The notes: a model not told the origin generated them from the letters alone. A stretch of DNA of 64,000 bases from Proluteimonas flavola (GCF_021191705.1 NZ_JAIWPU010000021.1:39790-103789), one strand, 5' to 3'. Counted from the first letter of the stretch, positions 25,204-35,215 are shown. A program made the numbers and translations.

Positions 25204-25226
25204 AATGGAAAATCATACATTCCATT
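25204..25226. promoter_or_regulatory. Inverted repeat in the pirin/LysR divergent promoter region
   Basis: AATGGAA (25204-25210) and TTCCATT (25220-25226) form a perfect 7-bp inverted repeat across 9 nt, just before the LysR start and in a notably AT-rich patch. Likely the binding site of the adjacent LysR protein controlling both genes. Confidence 0.6.
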
Positions 25227-25235
25227 TATGAGGCC

Positions 25236-26150
25236 ATGAAGCTTCCCGATCTCGAAGCCTGGGCGATCTTCGCGCGCGTCGCGGAACTCGGCTCGTTCGC
25301 GGCCACCGCCGAGGCGCTGGGCATCACCCAGCCGACGGTGTCCAAGGCCATCGCCCGGCTGGAAAAGCGCATCGGCACACCGCTGCTGCATCGCACTTCG
25401 CGCCGGATGACCTTGACCGCGGCAGGGGAGGCCGCAGTCGAACGTGCAAGCCGGCTGCTGGCCGAGGGCGAAGCGGTCGAGGCCTCGATCACCGCGCAGG
25501 CGCTCAGCCCGCGTGGACACGTGCGCATGGCCGCGCCGATGTCGTTCGGCGTTGCCCATGTCGCGCCGCTGCTGCCGGCCTTCATGACCAAGTTTCCGGA
25601 TGTGACGCTGGAACTCGCGCTCAGCGACGAGACCGTCGACATCGTCGGCGGCGGTTTCGATCTCGCGCTGCGCATCGGCAACCTCGAGGATTCCAGCCTC
25701 CTCGCGCGCCGGCTGTGCGGCGTGCGCATCCTGCTGGTCGGCGCGCCGGCGTATTTCGAACGCTTCGGGCGACCGAAGCATCCACGCGATCTGGGCACGC
25801 ATCGCGGCCTGACCTACGCCTATGCGCGATCGGGCGCGGCCTGGCGCTTCCACCACGCGCGTCATGGCGACTATTCGGTCGGCGTGCCGTCGGTGCTGCG
25901 CGCGAACAACGCGGAAGCGCTGACACCCGCACTGCTGGCCGGCGCCGGACTCGCGCTACAGCCGGAGTTCCTGGTCTGGCGCGAACTGCGCCGCGGCGCG
26001 CTCGAAGTTGGCTTGCCTGGCTGGCAACCGCCGGGAATCGCCGTGCATGTGGTCATGCCGCCAGGACGCGGTCGACCGGCGCGGGTGCAGGCGCTGGTCG
26101 ACCATCTCGCCCGCAAGCTGGCGCTGGCGCCGTGGGCGTCGGGCGAATGA
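25236..26150 (+). CDS. LysR family transcriptional regulator (pirin-associated)
   Basis: A 304-residue LysR regulator. The N-terminal helix-turn-helix is AWAIFARVAELGSFAATAEA with SKAIARLEKRIG, and the CrgA-like effector domain includes MAAPMSFGVAHVAPLLPAF and GFDLALRIGNLEDSSLLAR. Start at 25236 is 100 bp from the divergent pirin start. It probably represses or activates pirin in response to an electrophile or phenolic inducer (inference from related pairs). Confidence 0.92.
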   Translation: MKLPDLEAWAIFARVAELGSFAATAEALGITQPTVSKAIARLEKRIGTPLLHRTSRRMTLTAAGEAAVERASRLLAEGEAVEASITAQALSPRGHVRMAAPMSFGVAHVAPLLPAFMTKFPDVTLELALSDETVDIVGGGFDLALRIGNLEDSSLLARRLCGVRILLVGAPAYFERFGRPKHPRDLGTHRGLTYAYARSGAAWRFHHARHGDYSVGVPSVLRANNAEALTPALLAGAGLALQPEFLVWRELRRGALEVGLPGWQPPGIAVHVVMPPGRGRPARVQALVDHLARKLALAPWASGE

Positions 26151-26258
26151 GGCGATCAGGGTCGGCGCCGATGGCGTCGCTTGCTCACTGGACGGAGCAG
26201 GCCGGATCCAGGCGGCCTTCTTCGTAAATCAGCCGCCGGAGCACGTGATGCGTGCCCG

Positions 26259-26325
26259 TGTGGGAGCGCGCTTGCGCGCGACGGCGCTTTGCCGGTGAAG
26301 CCTTCGCGCGCGAGCGCGCTCCTAC
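26259..26325. repeat. REP palindrome pair, overlapping the 3' end of the MBL-fold gene
   Basis: GTGGGAGCGCGCTTGCGCGC at the left and GCGCGCGAGCGCGCTCCTAC at the right form a long imperfect palindrome around GGCGCTTTGCC. It is the same repeat as 11351-11420. Its right end includes the TAG stop (26324-26322) of the hydrolase gene. Confidence 0.8.
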
Positions 26326-27341
26326 GGGACCAGCGCGTGCCCGGCGCTGTGGTCGTGCACGTGGTCGCCGCGCAGCGCGAGCGCGCGATAGGCGGTCCGC
26401 TTCGCATCGTCGAACACCGCGGCCACGCCACGGGGACGGTCCAGGCCGGCGGCGGTGTCGAGCACCAGCGTCGCGCCGAGACCGGCGTAGAGATAGCGAT
26501 CGCCATAAGCGCGCTGCAGCGCGGCGAATGTCGCCTCGCCGGTGCAGTGGCCCGGTGCGATGAAGTCGATGTCGTATGGCGCCAGCGCCTCGACAACGTT
26601 GGCGATCGTCGCATCGTCGGCGTTGACGTAATGGAAGCCGCCGATCACGAGATGGATGTCGGGATCGAGCTTCGCCGCTTCCGCGACGATCACCGGCAGG
26701 CCGGGATGCGAGCAGCCGACGACCAGCAGCAGGCCTTCGGGCGTGCGCACGGCCAGCGACAGTTCGCGCAGTTCGCGCGTGCCCGGCACGTCGGACACCG
26801 TCGCGATCGCCCAGACGCCCGGCGCGATTTCCGTGGTCTGCGCAATGGGCTGCAGCTTTGCGCCTGGCCAGGCGCTGCCGAACTGCAGGGTCTCCGGCGG
26901 CGCGCCGTCGAAGTAGCGCATGCGCGCGGGCAGGGCGTCGTCCTTGCGGTAGAAGCTCGACGGCAGCGACGAGCCGTAGATGCCGAAGCCTTCCTGCGGC
27001 GCATGGATTGCGACATCGGGATTCGCTTCGAGCACGACCGACAGACCGGCCATGTGGTCGGCGTGGCGATGCGACATCACCACCATGTCGAGATCGGCCA
27101 GGTCGACGCCCTTCGCGGCGACGTTGCGGCGGAATGTCTCGGCATCGTTGCCGGTGTCGAACAGGATGCGTTTGCCGTCGACTTCGATCAGCGCGGCGAA
27201 GCCCCAGTCCTTCTCGAGCGCGGGGTCGTCGTCGCCGAAAGCGTCGTAGAGCACGGTGATCTTCGGCGCGGCGTCGGTGGCGAACGCGGGCAGGGCGACG
27301 GACAGCAGCAGGCTCAGCAGCAGCACGGGACGCAGCGTCAT
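26322..27341 (-). CDS. Exported MBL-fold metallohydrolase
   Basis: A 339-residue metallo-beta-lactamase-fold protein with an N-terminal signal peptide (residues 1-19, ending PAFA), so periplasmic. The dinuclear metal motif is MSHRHADHMAG, with further ligands in VVGCSHPG and APGHCTGEA. The sequence resembles the COG1237 group (relatives annotated as dihydropterin phosphate synthase-like), but that activity is not established for the exported versions. The ORF could extend upstream antisense to the mutarotase gene; ATG 27341 gives the signal peptide directly. Confidence 0.88.
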   Translation of the reverse strand: MTLRPVLLLSLLLSVALPAFATDAAPKITVLYDAFGDDDPALEKDWGFAALIEVDGKRILFDTGNDAETFRRNVAAKGVDLADLDMVVMSHRHADHMAGLSVVLEANPDVAIHAPQEGFGIYGSSLPSSFYRKDDALPARMRYFDGAPPETLQFGSAWPGAKLQPIAQTTEIAPGVWAIATVSDVPGTRELRELSLAVRTPEGLLLVVGCSHPGLPVIVAEAAKLDPDIHLVIGGFHYVNADDATIANVVEALAPYDIDFIAPGHCTGEATFAALQRAYGDRYLYAGLGATLVLDTAAGLDRPRGVAAVFDDAKRTAYRALALRGDHVHDHSAGHALVP

Positions 27342-27486
27342 GGCGGTGGCTCGACGGGACCGGACCTGCAGCTTAGGTCGCACTGGCGCCATTCCGCGCG
27401 TCGATTCCGGCACACCGTGTTGCCGCATCCGCGATGCTGGCCGCGCGCGTTGCGTTAACCTGCGCCGGTTTCCCACGAGCCCTGCC

Positions 27487-28554
27487 ATGCGCATTGCCGT
27501 CCGCCTGCTGCTGCCCTGCCTGATCGCCGCGCTGGCCGGTTGCGTCGCGGGCCGGCCGCACACGACGTCGCCCAGGACCGATGCCATGACCGAATCCACA
27601 ATCATCACCGAAACCCGTTTCACGACACCCGCGCGCTACGCCGACGAAGTGTCCGCCGCCGCGACGCCGGCTGCAGCCACGACGGCGCCCGATATGGACG
27701 GCGTGCGGATCGGCACGTTCGCCGGCCATCCGGCGGTGCTCGTCGAAACCGCGGATGCACGCGCGGCGATCGCGCTGCACGGCGGCCATCTGCTGTCGTA
27801 CGTGCCGACCGGCGGCGAAGACCTGTTGTGGCTGTCGCCGCGCCTGGCCGATGCGCCGGCCGCGATCCGCGGTGGCGTGCCGGTGGTCTGGCCGTTCTTC
27901 GGTCGCCAGGGCCAGCGCGACGAGGTGCCGTCGCACGGCTTCGTGCGCACCGTGCGCTGGCAGCTCGTCGACGCGGCGCGCGATGCCGACGGCAGCGTCT
28001 CGCTGACGCTCGCACCGCCGCGCTACGCCGATCTCGGCCTGGATCTGCGCATGCACCTGCGCATCGGCGCCGCGCTCGAGCAGACGCTCGAGACCACGAA
28101 CACCGGTGACGCGCCGGTCGCATTCACCCAGGCGCTGCACAGCTACTTCCGCGTGTCGGACATCGCCGACGTGCGCGTCGAAGGCCTCGACGGCCTGCAC
28201 TTCCTCGACAAGAACGACGGCTACGCCGCGCATGCGCAGGCCGGTGACTGGGCGCTGGACGACGCGCGCGATCCGGGCCGCAGCGACTATATCTACACCG
28301 ATGCCGGCGGACGTTACCGGCTCGACGATCCCGGTTTCGGCCGGCGCATCGAACTCACGACGTCGGGCAGCCGTGCGCTCGTGGTGTGGAATCCGGGCGA
28401 GGCATCCGCAGAGCGCAGCAGCGACATGAACGACGGCGCCTGGCGCGGCTTCCTGTGCCTCGAAGCCGCGAATGCTGGGCCGGATGTCGTCCGTCTGGCG
28501 CCCCGACAGACGCATGTCCTGACGCAGCGCGTACGGGTCCTGCCGCGCGACTGA
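27487..28554 (+). CDS. D-hexose-6-phosphate mutarotase-like protein with a lipoprotein signal
   Basis: A 355-residue aldose-1-epimerase/YeaD-family protein. The catalytic core (~80-350) has GGHLLSYVPTGGEDLLWLSP, GGVPVVWPFFGRQGQRDEVP and SHGFVRTVRW, with catalytic His and Glu (FLCLEAAN). It starts with a clear lipoprotein signal, LIAALAGC (Cys19), plus a ~50-residue Thr/Ala-rich linker, which is unusual because YeaD enzymes are cytosolic. A shorter start at MTESTI (27586) would remove the signal; the chosen start is favoured because the lipobox is complete. Confidence 0.85.
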   Translation: MRIAVRLLLPCLIAALAGCVAGRPHTTSPRTDAMTESTIITETRFTTPARYADEVSAAATPAAATTAPDMDGVRIGTFAGHPAVLVETADARAAIALHGGHLLSYVPTGGEDLLWLSPRLADAPAAIRGGVPVVWPFFGRQGQRDEVPSHGFVRTVRWQLVDAARDADGSVSLTLAPPRYADLGLDLRMHLRIGAALEQTLETTNTGDAPVAFTQALHSYFRVSDIADVRVEGLDGLHFLDKNDGYAAHAQAGDWALDDARDPGRSDYIYTDAGGRYRLDDPGFGRRIELTTSGSRALVVWNPGEASAERSSDMNDGAWRGFLCLEAANAGPDVVRLAPRQTHVLTQRVRVLPRD

Positions 28555-28734
28555 TTCGCCAGCAGCTCGCCTCGGCGCCCGGAATCCGCGCGTGCCAACC
28601 GCGATTTCCACCACCGCGAGTGCCATTCGTTGGGTCCCGATCAGGGCGGCGTGCACGCCCGGGCCGGTATGCTGGGTGCCCGGTTTCGCGTGCAACCGCG
28701 ACACCGGCCCGACACGACATCCCGGAGATCGACC

Positions 28735-30864
28735 TTGAAGAAGACCCTGCTGTCCGCGGCCACGGCCGTCGCGCTGACGATGGCGGCCTCGTCCGCCGTT
28801 GCCCACGACCACGCGCACGCCTGCCTCGACGACCTGTGCCAGCTGCAGTCGCTGTTCCAGGCCGACACGTCCGCAGGCGGCAGCGCCGACGCGACGGTCG
28901 CCGCCAAGCGCATGGGCACCTGGGGCATCGACACCGCCGGCATGGACACCGGCGTGCGGCCGGGCGAGGACTTCTTCCGCTACGTCAGCGGCAACTGGGC
29001 CGAGAACACCGAGATCCCGTCCGACAAGTCGAGCTACGGCGCGTTCCTCGTGCTGCGCGACCTGTCGGAGGCGCGCGTGCGCCAGCTGGTCGAAGGCTAC
29101 CCGGCTGGCGATCCCGCCACCGATGGCGACCAGGCCAAGGTCGCGGCGCTGTATGCCGGTTTCATGGACGAAGCGGCCATCGAAGCGCTCGGCGCCAGGC
29201 CGCTCGCACCGAAGCTGGCCGCGATCCGCGCAGCGACCGACCGTGACGCGCTCGCGACCCTGATGGGCGAGAGCCAGGGCGACTTCGGCCGCAGCTTCTT
29301 CGGTCTGGGCGTCTCCGACGACCAGCGCGATCCCGATCGCTACACGCTGTACATGAGCCAGTCCGGTCTCGGCCTCGGCGACCGCGAGATGTACCTGCGC
29401 GAGAACTTCGCGCCGCAGCGCGAGCGCTACCAGGCCTACATCGCGCAGATGCTCGAACTCGGCGGCTGGGACAACCCGCAGCAGAATGCCGAAGCCATCC
29501 TCGCACTGGAAACCAGGATCGCCGAGGCGCACTGGACCCGTGCCGAGAGCCGCGACCGCGACAAGACCTACAATCCGGTCGAACTGTCCGCGTTCGAGAC
29601 CACCGCGCCGGGCTTCCCGTGGGCCACGTACTTCGCCGCGGCCGGCGTGCCGCAGGCACCGCGCGCCGTCGTGCGCCAGAGCACCGCGATCCCGAAGCTG
29701 GCCGCGATCTTCGGCGAGACCGACATCGCCACGCTGCAGGCCTGGCAGGCGTTCGGCACGATCGACAGCGCCTCGCCGCTGCTGTCGAAGGCGTTCTCCG
29801 ATGCCCGCTTCGAGTTCCGCAACAAGTTCCTGTCGGGCCAGCCCGAGGAGCAGGAGCGCTGGAAGCGCGGCGTGTCCTTCGCCGAGAACACGATGGGCGA
29901 GGCGATCGGCCGCGACTACGTGCAGCTGTATTTCCCGGCCGATTCCAAGGCCAAGATGGACGAGCTGGTCGCCAACGTGAAGGTGGCGATGGGTGCGCGT
30001 CTCGACCAGCTCGACTGGATGGGCGACGCGACCAAGGCCGAGGCGCGCAAGAAGCTGGCAGGTTTCGGCCTGAAGATCGGCCACCCGGACACCTGGCGCG
30101 ACTACAGTGGTCTGCAGGTCGCGCGCGGCGACGTGTTCGGCAATGCCGAGCGCTCGATGGCGTTCGAGTGGGACTACCGCCGCAACCGTCTCGGCCAGCA
30201 GGTCGACAAGGGCGAGTGGGGCATGACCCCGCAGACCGTCAACGCCTACTACAACTCGGTCAAGAACGAGATCGTGTTCCCGGCCGCGATCCTGCAGCCG
30301 CCGTTCTTCGATCCCGATGCCGATCCGGCGGTCAACTACGGCGCCATCGGCGGCGTGATCGGCCACGAGATCATCCACGGCTTCGACGACCAGGGCCGCA
30401 AGTCCGACGGCGAAGGCGTGTTGCGCGACTGGTGGACGGCCGAGGACGCGGCGAAGTTCGAGGCCCAGGCCGCCAGGCTCGGCGCCCAGTACGAGGCCTA
30501 CGAATTCCCGCAGCTGCCGGGCATGCACATCAACGGCCGTGTCGCGATGGGCGAGAACATCGGCGACCTCGGCGGCATCACGATCGCGCTCGAGGCCTAC
30601 CGCCGTTCGCTCGACGGCAAGCCGGCCCCGGAGCTCGACGGCTTCAGCGGCGAGCAGCGCCTGTTCATGGGCTGGGCGCAGGTCTGGCGCACGCTGTGGC
30701 GCGACGATGCGCTGCGCCAGCAGCTGGTCAACGGCACGCACTCGCCGGGCCACATCCGCGCGTTCGCGCCGCTGCGCAACGTCGACGCGTGGTACGACGC
30801 GTTCGGCGTGACCGCGCAGGACGCGCTGTGGATCGCACCGGAGGATCGCGTCCGCATCTGGTGA
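28735..30864 (+). CDS. M13 family metallopeptidase (PepO/neprilysin-like), TTG start
   Basis: A 709-residue secreted zinc oligopeptidase. The zinc motif is VIGHEIIHGFDDQG (HExxH), with the third ligand in GENIGDLGG. The likely start is TTG 28735, preceded by GGAG at 8 nt and giving a signal peptide (KKTLLSAATAVALTMAASSA). The first ATG lies 35 codons upstream in non-homologous sequence. A short His/Cys-rich mature N terminus (HDHAHACLDDLC) is notable. The protein otherwise covers the whole family length, and a terminator follows. Confidence 0.93.
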   Translation: MKKTLLSAATAVALTMAASSAVAHDHAHACLDDLCQLQSLFQADTSAGGSADATVAAKRMGTWGIDTAGMDTGVRPGEDFFRYVSGNWAENTEIPSDKSSYGAFLVLRDLSEARVRQLVEGYPAGDPATDGDQAKVAALYAGFMDEAAIEALGARPLAPKLAAIRAATDRDALATLMGESQGDFGRSFFGLGVSDDQRDPDRYTLYMSQSGLGLGDREMYLRENFAPQRERYQAYIAQMLELGGWDNPQQNAEAILALETRIAEAHWTRAESRDRDKTYNPVELSAFETTAPGFPWATYFAAAGVPQAPRAVVRQSTAIPKLAAIFGETDIATLQAWQAFGTIDSASPLLSKAFSDARFEFRNKFLSGQPEEQERWKRGVSFAENTMGEAIGRDYVQLYFPADSKAKMDELVANVKVAMGARLDQLDWMGDATKAEARKKLAGFGLKIGHPDTWRDYSGLQVARGDVFGNAERSMAFEWDYRRNRLGQQVDKGEWGMTPQTVNAYYNSVKNEIVFPAAILQPPFFDPDADPAVNYGAIGGVIGHEIIHGFDDQGRKSDGEGVLRDWWTAEDAAKFEAQAARLGAQYEAYEFPQLPGMHINGRVAMGENIGDLGGITIALEAYRRSLDGKPAPELDGFSGEQRLFMGWAQVWRTLWRDDALRQQLVNGTHSPGHIRAFAPLRNVDAWYDAFGVTAQDALWIAPEDRVRIW

Positions 30865-30887
30865 TCCACGCGGATCGCCGATCGAAG

Positions 30888-30915
30888 AAAGGGCCGGGAT
30901 TTCCCGGCCCTTTTC
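30888..30915 (+). terminator. Rho-independent terminator after the M13 peptidase gene
   Basis: AAAGGGCCGGGA-TT-TCCCGGCCCTTTTCT: a 12-bp stem with a very short loop and a T-rich tail, about 25 bp past the stop. Confidence 0.88.
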
Positions 30916-30961
30916 TATTCTGGTGAACGACGACGCGCATCGAACAGGCGCGTCTGCGGTC

Positions 30962-31372
30962 TCAACCGGTCAGCGTGCTCGCGATCCGCACCTCGCCGGT
31001 CAGCAGCTTGTGCACCGGGCATGCATTCGCGACCTGCAACAGACGCTCGCGCTGGTCCGCATCGAGCGGGCCGCGCAGCGTGATGTGCCGGGTGATGTCG
31101 GTGCCGGCGGCCGGCTTGCCGTCCGGATCGAGCGCGAGTTCGACGTCGACACCTTCCAGCGGCCACTGCTTGCGCGCGGCGTACATGCGCAGCGTGATCG
31201 CCGTGCACGCACCGAGCGCCGACAGCAGCAGATGATCGGGCGTCGGGCCGGTATCGCCGCCACCCAGAGATGCGGGTTCGTCGGCCGACCATTGATGGCC
31301 GGCAGTGTCGTCCAGTTCGACATGGAAATCGGCGCCCTCGGTGCGGGCTTCGAGTCGGGCGCGTGCGGTCAT
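30962..31372 (-). CDS. OsmC family peroxiredoxin-like protein
   Basis: A 136-residue OsmC/Ohr-superfamily protein. The two conserved cysteines are in [13 protein letters not shown] and [10 protein letters not shown], the pair that reduces organic or fatty-acid hydroperoxides. [13 protein letters not shown] is another signature. Start at 31372 follows GGAG. Single gene, cytosolic; its 3' end faces the M13 terminator. Confidence 0.9.
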   Translation of the reverse strand: MTARARLEARTEGADFHVELDDTAGHQWSADEPASLGGGDTGPTPDHLLLSALGACTAITLRMYAARKQWPLEGVDVELALDPDGKPAAGTDITRHITLRGPLDADQRERLLQVANACPVHKLLTGEVRIASTLTG

Positions 31373-31460
31373 CGTCAGGGTCTCCGGTTCCGGTTGCGGG
31401 TGTGTCCGCCGGTCCGTCACTGTCGGCAGCCCTGGGGAAATCAGGTCGTCGCGACGTTGG

Positions 31461-32423
31461 CTATTGGGGATAGAGGGGCGCATCACGGAAGTTCGAGTCG
31501 AACAGTTGCCGTCCTTCCGAAACGACTGCCTGCCAGGCCGCGTCGTCGACACCGGGCGCGCGCCACGGTCCGTCGCGCCAGAGCGCATCGAAATCGCCCA
31601 CGCGACGCGCGCGCAACAACTGCTGCGCATAGCCGTACACCTGTGCCGCATGCGCATCACGGGGATAGAGCAGATCGCCATTCCTTACAGCGGTGACATA
31701 GCGGTCGAGCGCGCGCTCATTGCCGTCACGTATTCCGGCTTCGAGCCACTGTCTGGCCAGCGCCTGCCGTCGCGCGGCTTCCTCGGCGTTCCGGATCAAT
31801 GCGCCGCGCGACGTGTATTCGGCCAAGCCGCCTGTCGCGAAACTGATCCGTGCGGCTGCATGACCCGCTTGCGCGGCCTGCTCGAGCCAGCCGGCCGCAC
31901 GCGTGACGGCGGGCCTGACGGCCTCGCACTCGGCGTAGTGATCGAGCTCATGCATCGTGTGACTGTCGAGATTGCGCAGCCTGATGTTGTCGGCATCCCT
32001 GTCCGGGTCGAGGCCGAGCGCCACCAGCTCCGCCTCGTACTCGCCGATCACCACAGCGGGCGTGCGCGTATCGAACGCTTTGTGGCATCGCGAGAGACGG
32101 TCGCCCAGCACGAAGGCGGCCTCGGCCTCGCCGGCCCCGGCACGCGCCTCGAGGGCCGGGACCACTTCCGACAGTGGCGCAATCCAGTCCGATTTCCCCA
32201 AGCCATCGAATGCCGCCCGCTGCGCTTGCTGCGACGCGCGATAGCGGCTTGAGGCAGCGATCCGGCTCCGGTATGCCGCCGCCCGAGACTCGGCAGGAGC
32301 CGCGTCGTCTGCTGCGTCCGATTGTGTGAGGGGCATCAGCGCAACTGCGGGGTCATGCGGTACATCGCGGTTACAGCCCGTGGCAGCGAGGGCCAGACAG
32401 ACAAGAATGCGAAGACCGATCAT
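31461..32423 (-). CDS. Lipoprotein of unknown function with helical-repeat character
   Basis: A 320-residue protein with lipoprotein signal ALAATGC (Cys17). The mature part is helical, with Ala-rich segments ([20 protein letters not shown]) that resemble degenerate Sel1-like repeats. No catalytic motif recognised. Its ATG overlaps the stop of the upstream membrane protein (ATGA, 32423-32420). It looks distantly paralogous to that neighbour (shared length, TM or lipid anchor, similar helical repeats). Third gene of the DUF885 operon. Confidence 0.7.
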   Translation of the reverse strand: MIGLRILVCLALAATGCNRDVPHDPAVALMPLTQSDAADDAAPAESRAAAYRSRIAASSRYRASQQAQRAAFDGLGKSDWIAPLSEVVPALEARAGAGEAEAAFVLGDRLSRCHKAFDTRTPAVVIGEYEAELVALGLDPDRDADNIRLRNLDSHTMHELDHYAECEAVRPAVTRAAGWLEQAAQAGHAAARISFATGGLAEYTSRGALIRNAEEAARRQALARQWLEAGIRDGNERALDRYVTAVRNGDLLYPRDAHAAQVYGYAQQLLRARRVGDFDALWRDGPWRAPGVDDAAWQAVVSEGRQLFDSNFRDAPLYPQ

Positions 32424-33319
32424 GGCGTGACCTCCGTTCCTGCACCGCGGCGCGACAGCAGCATGGCGGCATCCGCCTCGGCCTGTCGTCTGTCGTCGGT
32501 CGACAGATCGCGCGCGTAAGTGGCCTGAACATCGCGTCGTAACGAATCCGGCAAGCGCGCCGCGTCCGGCGTCTCGAAGTACGCGAGCAGGTGCGTGTAG
32601 GCCAGAACAGGGTCGGGCGTCAGCCAGCCGTCGACTGCATGCGCGCGGGCGCTGGCCATGAACGCATCCGGCTCGCCGGCAGCGACTGCGGTGTAGAGCA
32701 GTGTCTTTCCACGCTCGCGACGCCGCGCGACTTCACTGGCGTTGCCTGCAAGCGCGGCATCATCTGTGAACTCGACGAACGCCACGTCGCCGTACGCCGC
32801 CATTGCCGGCCCATAGCCGCGCTCCGCCGCCATCGCGACCCAGTGGAACGCATTTTCCTTCGGCGGGTCCGCGCGCAGCCTTTCGGTGTCGGCGCAGAGA
32901 CGTGACTGTTCGCCATGCGCATACAGCAACAGATCGATCGTCTCGTCGTCGCCGAGCGCACGTGCGCCTATCCGGATCACGCCGTTTCCTGCAGCGGCGG
33001 CTTCCGAGAGCATGCGATCGAAGCGACTGCTGGTGATCGGCGTGTACTGCATGCAACGCGCGACCGCCATACCCAAGCGATATGCAGCCGCTGCATCGCC
33101 ACCGCGCGCGGCCGTTTCGAGCTCCGAACGCACCGAGTCGAACGGTGCGTCGAGCAGCGCCGCGTTCCGCTGCGTCGCCGCTCGCGGTGCGTCCTCGGGA
33201 ATCGACGCCGCGGCAACAGTCGAATCCGGTCGATCGTCCGACTGCAGAAGCCGGAATGCGATGCCTGCAACGACGATCGCGAACATCGCGCCCGTGATCA
33301 TCCAGCGCGATCGCGTCAC
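32420..33319 (-). CDS. Membrane-anchored protein with Sel1-like helical repeats
   Basis: A 299-residue protein. GTG 33319 is the probable start because it overlaps the stop of the DUF885 gene as GTGA and places basic residues (TRSRW) before a single N-terminal membrane helix (MITGAMFAIVVAGIAF). An ATG at 33301 would delete only six residues. The periplasmic part has helical repeats such as HWVAMAAERGYGPAMAAYGD. Function unknown; tight coupling suggests it works with the neighbouring lipoproteins. Confidence 0.75.
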   Translation of the reverse strand: MTRSRWMITGAMFAIVVAGIAFRLLQSDDRPDSTVAAASIPEDAPRAATQRNAALLDAPFDSVRSELETAARGGDAAAAYRLGMAVARCMQYTPITSSRFDRMLSEAAAAGNGVIRIGARALGDDETIDLLLYAHGEQSRLCADTERLRADPPKENAFHWVAMAAERGYGPAMAAYGDVAFVEFTDDAALAGNASEVARRRERGKTLLYTAVAAGEPDAFMASARAHAVDGWLTPDPVLAYTHLLAYFETPDAARLPDSLRRDVQATYARDLSTDDRRQAEADAAMLLSRRGAGTEVTP

Positions 33320-35142
33320 TGCTGCGCCACCGTGTCCGCGGCGATGAAGTCGTCCACCTCGCGCTCCAGCAGTTCCAGCGGCACCACCCCGGTCAGGAGC
33401 ACGCGGTTGTGGAAGGCACGCGGGTCGAAGCGGTCGCCGAGTGCGTCGCGGGCCTTGTCGCGCAGGCGCACGATTTCCAGCTGGCCGATCATGTACGACG
33501 TCGCTTGTCCGGGCATGACGACATAGCGGTCGACTTCGGATGCGGGAATGCCGTAGTCGATCGTCTGCTGGCGCGTCCAGCGCATCGCGTGCAGGCCGGT
33601 GTCGGCGACCAGGCGGCGGGCGCGGAACAGTTCGGCGTCGAGCTGGCCGAGGCGGCCTTCCGGATCGCCGTCGTACCAGCCTTGCTCGGCCGCAAGCCGT
33701 TCGGCGTACAGCGCCCAGCCTTCGCTGAAGGCCGAGATGCCGCCGAGCGCGCGGGTCTGGCGGAACTTCGGCAGCGCGGCGTTCTCGACCGACAGCGCGA
33801 CCTGGAAATGATGGCCGGGCACGGTCTCGTGATAGACCAGCGTGCGCAGGCCGAAGCGGGTCAGGCGGTCGGTGCGCAGCGGCATCTGGTAGACGCCCGG
33901 GCGCGAGCCGTCGAGCGGCGGCGCGGTGTAGCTCGCGGCGGCGCTGTCCCAGCGGTACTCGGGGTAGGGTTGCGCGATCACGGCCGAACGCGGGCGAATG
34001 TCGAACAGCGCATCGCTGCGGCGTTCGGCGTCGCGCATCATCGTGTCGATGTCGGCCATGATCGCGGCGCGGCCGGCATCGTCGTCCGGGTAGGCGAGAT
34101 CGACGCGGAGCTGCTTGAGCCGCGCTTCGACGCTGCCATCGGTGCGACCGATCGAACGCAGGATGGTGTCCATCTCGGTTTCGATGCGCGCGACTTCGCG
34201 CAGGCCGATCGCGTGGATCTCTTCCGCGCTCAGCGAGGTCGAGGTGAAACGCCGCAGCTGGAATGCATACGCATCGGCGCCATCGGGGAAGCGCCACAGG
34301 CCGGCGTCGTCGGTCGTGCGCGGCAACTGGCGTTCGAGTTCCGCGATCGCGCGCGACCACGCGGGATAGACGCCGCTTTCGACGACTTGCGTCGCCCTGT
34401 CGACGAGCGCCGCACGCGCGGATGCGTCGATAGAGTCGATGCTCTGCAGGCGCGTGTCGAACGTCGCCACCAGCGGATTGCGCGCAGGCGCATCGGCGAT
34501 GAAGCGGCGCATCTGCGCGATGGTCGCCTCGACGATGAAACGCGGCGGCAACACGTCGCGCGCAGCGAGCTCCGATGCGTGGGCGGTCGCCTCGTCCATG
34601 CGCGCTTCGAACTGCGCCAGGCGGGCAAGATAGCTGTCGGCGTCCGCGGCAGTGCGCAGCGGATGCACGACCGTCATCAGATTCGGCAGATTGACGTTGG
34701 CGCCGCTAAACTGCTGCAGCGGAAAACCGTAGTCGTCGTAGCGGTCGCCTTCGATGAGACTGCGCAGCTGCCAGTCCATCAGTTCGGCGGATACGCGGTC
34801 GGTGTCGCGCATCGACGCGCGGTCGAGCGCCGACAGTTCGGTCAGTCCGCGCTGCGCGAGCGCGATCGTTTCGCGACGGAACGCCTGCGTCTGCGGCGTG
34901 AGTAGGCGATCCATGCGCGCCTGTTCGGCATCGCCGAAGTAGCGGCTCGCGGTCGATGCCGACGGCTGGCGTCGCATCCAGTCGTCGGTGAAGCGCTCGA
35001 AGAAGATCGAAGCCTGCGTCGGCGATTCCACGCTGGCGCGCGTAGCGCTCGATTCGCCACGTTGCACGGACGCACATGCGGTGAGCAGGCAGGCGCCTGC
35101 AAGCGCAAGCGCGAGGGACGTGGGACGGATCGGCAGGCGCAT
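33316..35142 (-). CDS. DUF885 family lipoprotein (putative metallopeptidase)
   Basis: A 608-residue protein with lipobox LLTAC, so envelope-anchored. The DUF885 core contains LVYHETVPGHHFQ (an HExxxGHH-type metal site) and the downstream EGWALYAERLA, the two best conserved blocks, implying a zinc peptidase. Xanthomonads carry several such lipoproteins. Start 35142 follows GGAG. First gene of a three-gene operon with overlapping ends. Confidence 0.92.
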   Translation of the reverse strand: MRLPIRPTSLALALAGACLLTACASVQRGESSATRASVESPTQASIFFERFTDDWMRRQPSASTASRYFGDAEQARMDRLLTPQTQAFRRETIALAQRGLTELSALDRASMRDTDRVSAELMDWQLRSLIEGDRYDDYGFPLQQFSGANVNLPNLMTVVHPLRTAADADSYLARLAQFEARMDEATAHASELAARDVLPPRFIVEATIAQMRRFIADAPARNPLVATFDTRLQSIDSIDASARAALVDRATQVVESGVYPAWSRAIAELERQLPRTTDDAGLWRFPDGADAYAFQLRRFTSTSLSAEEIHAIGLREVARIETEMDTILRSIGRTDGSVEARLKQLRVDLAYPDDDAGRAAIMADIDTMMRDAERRSDALFDIRPRSAVIAQPYPEYRWDSAAASYTAPPLDGSRPGVYQMPLRTDRLTRFGLRTLVYHETVPGHHFQVALSVENAALPKFRQTRALGGISAFSEGWALYAERLAAEQGWYDGDPEGRLGQLDAELFRARRLVADTGLHAMRWTRQQTIDYGIPASEVDRYVVMPGQATSYMIGQLEIVRLRDKARDALGDRFDPRAFHNRVLLTGVVPLELLEREVDDFIAADTVAQQ

Positions 35143-35215
35143 CGGGAACTCCGGACGAGACAAGGCCCTGCGATTCTACGCAGGGCCTGCCAGCGGCCGG
35201 AATACGCCGCGGGGA

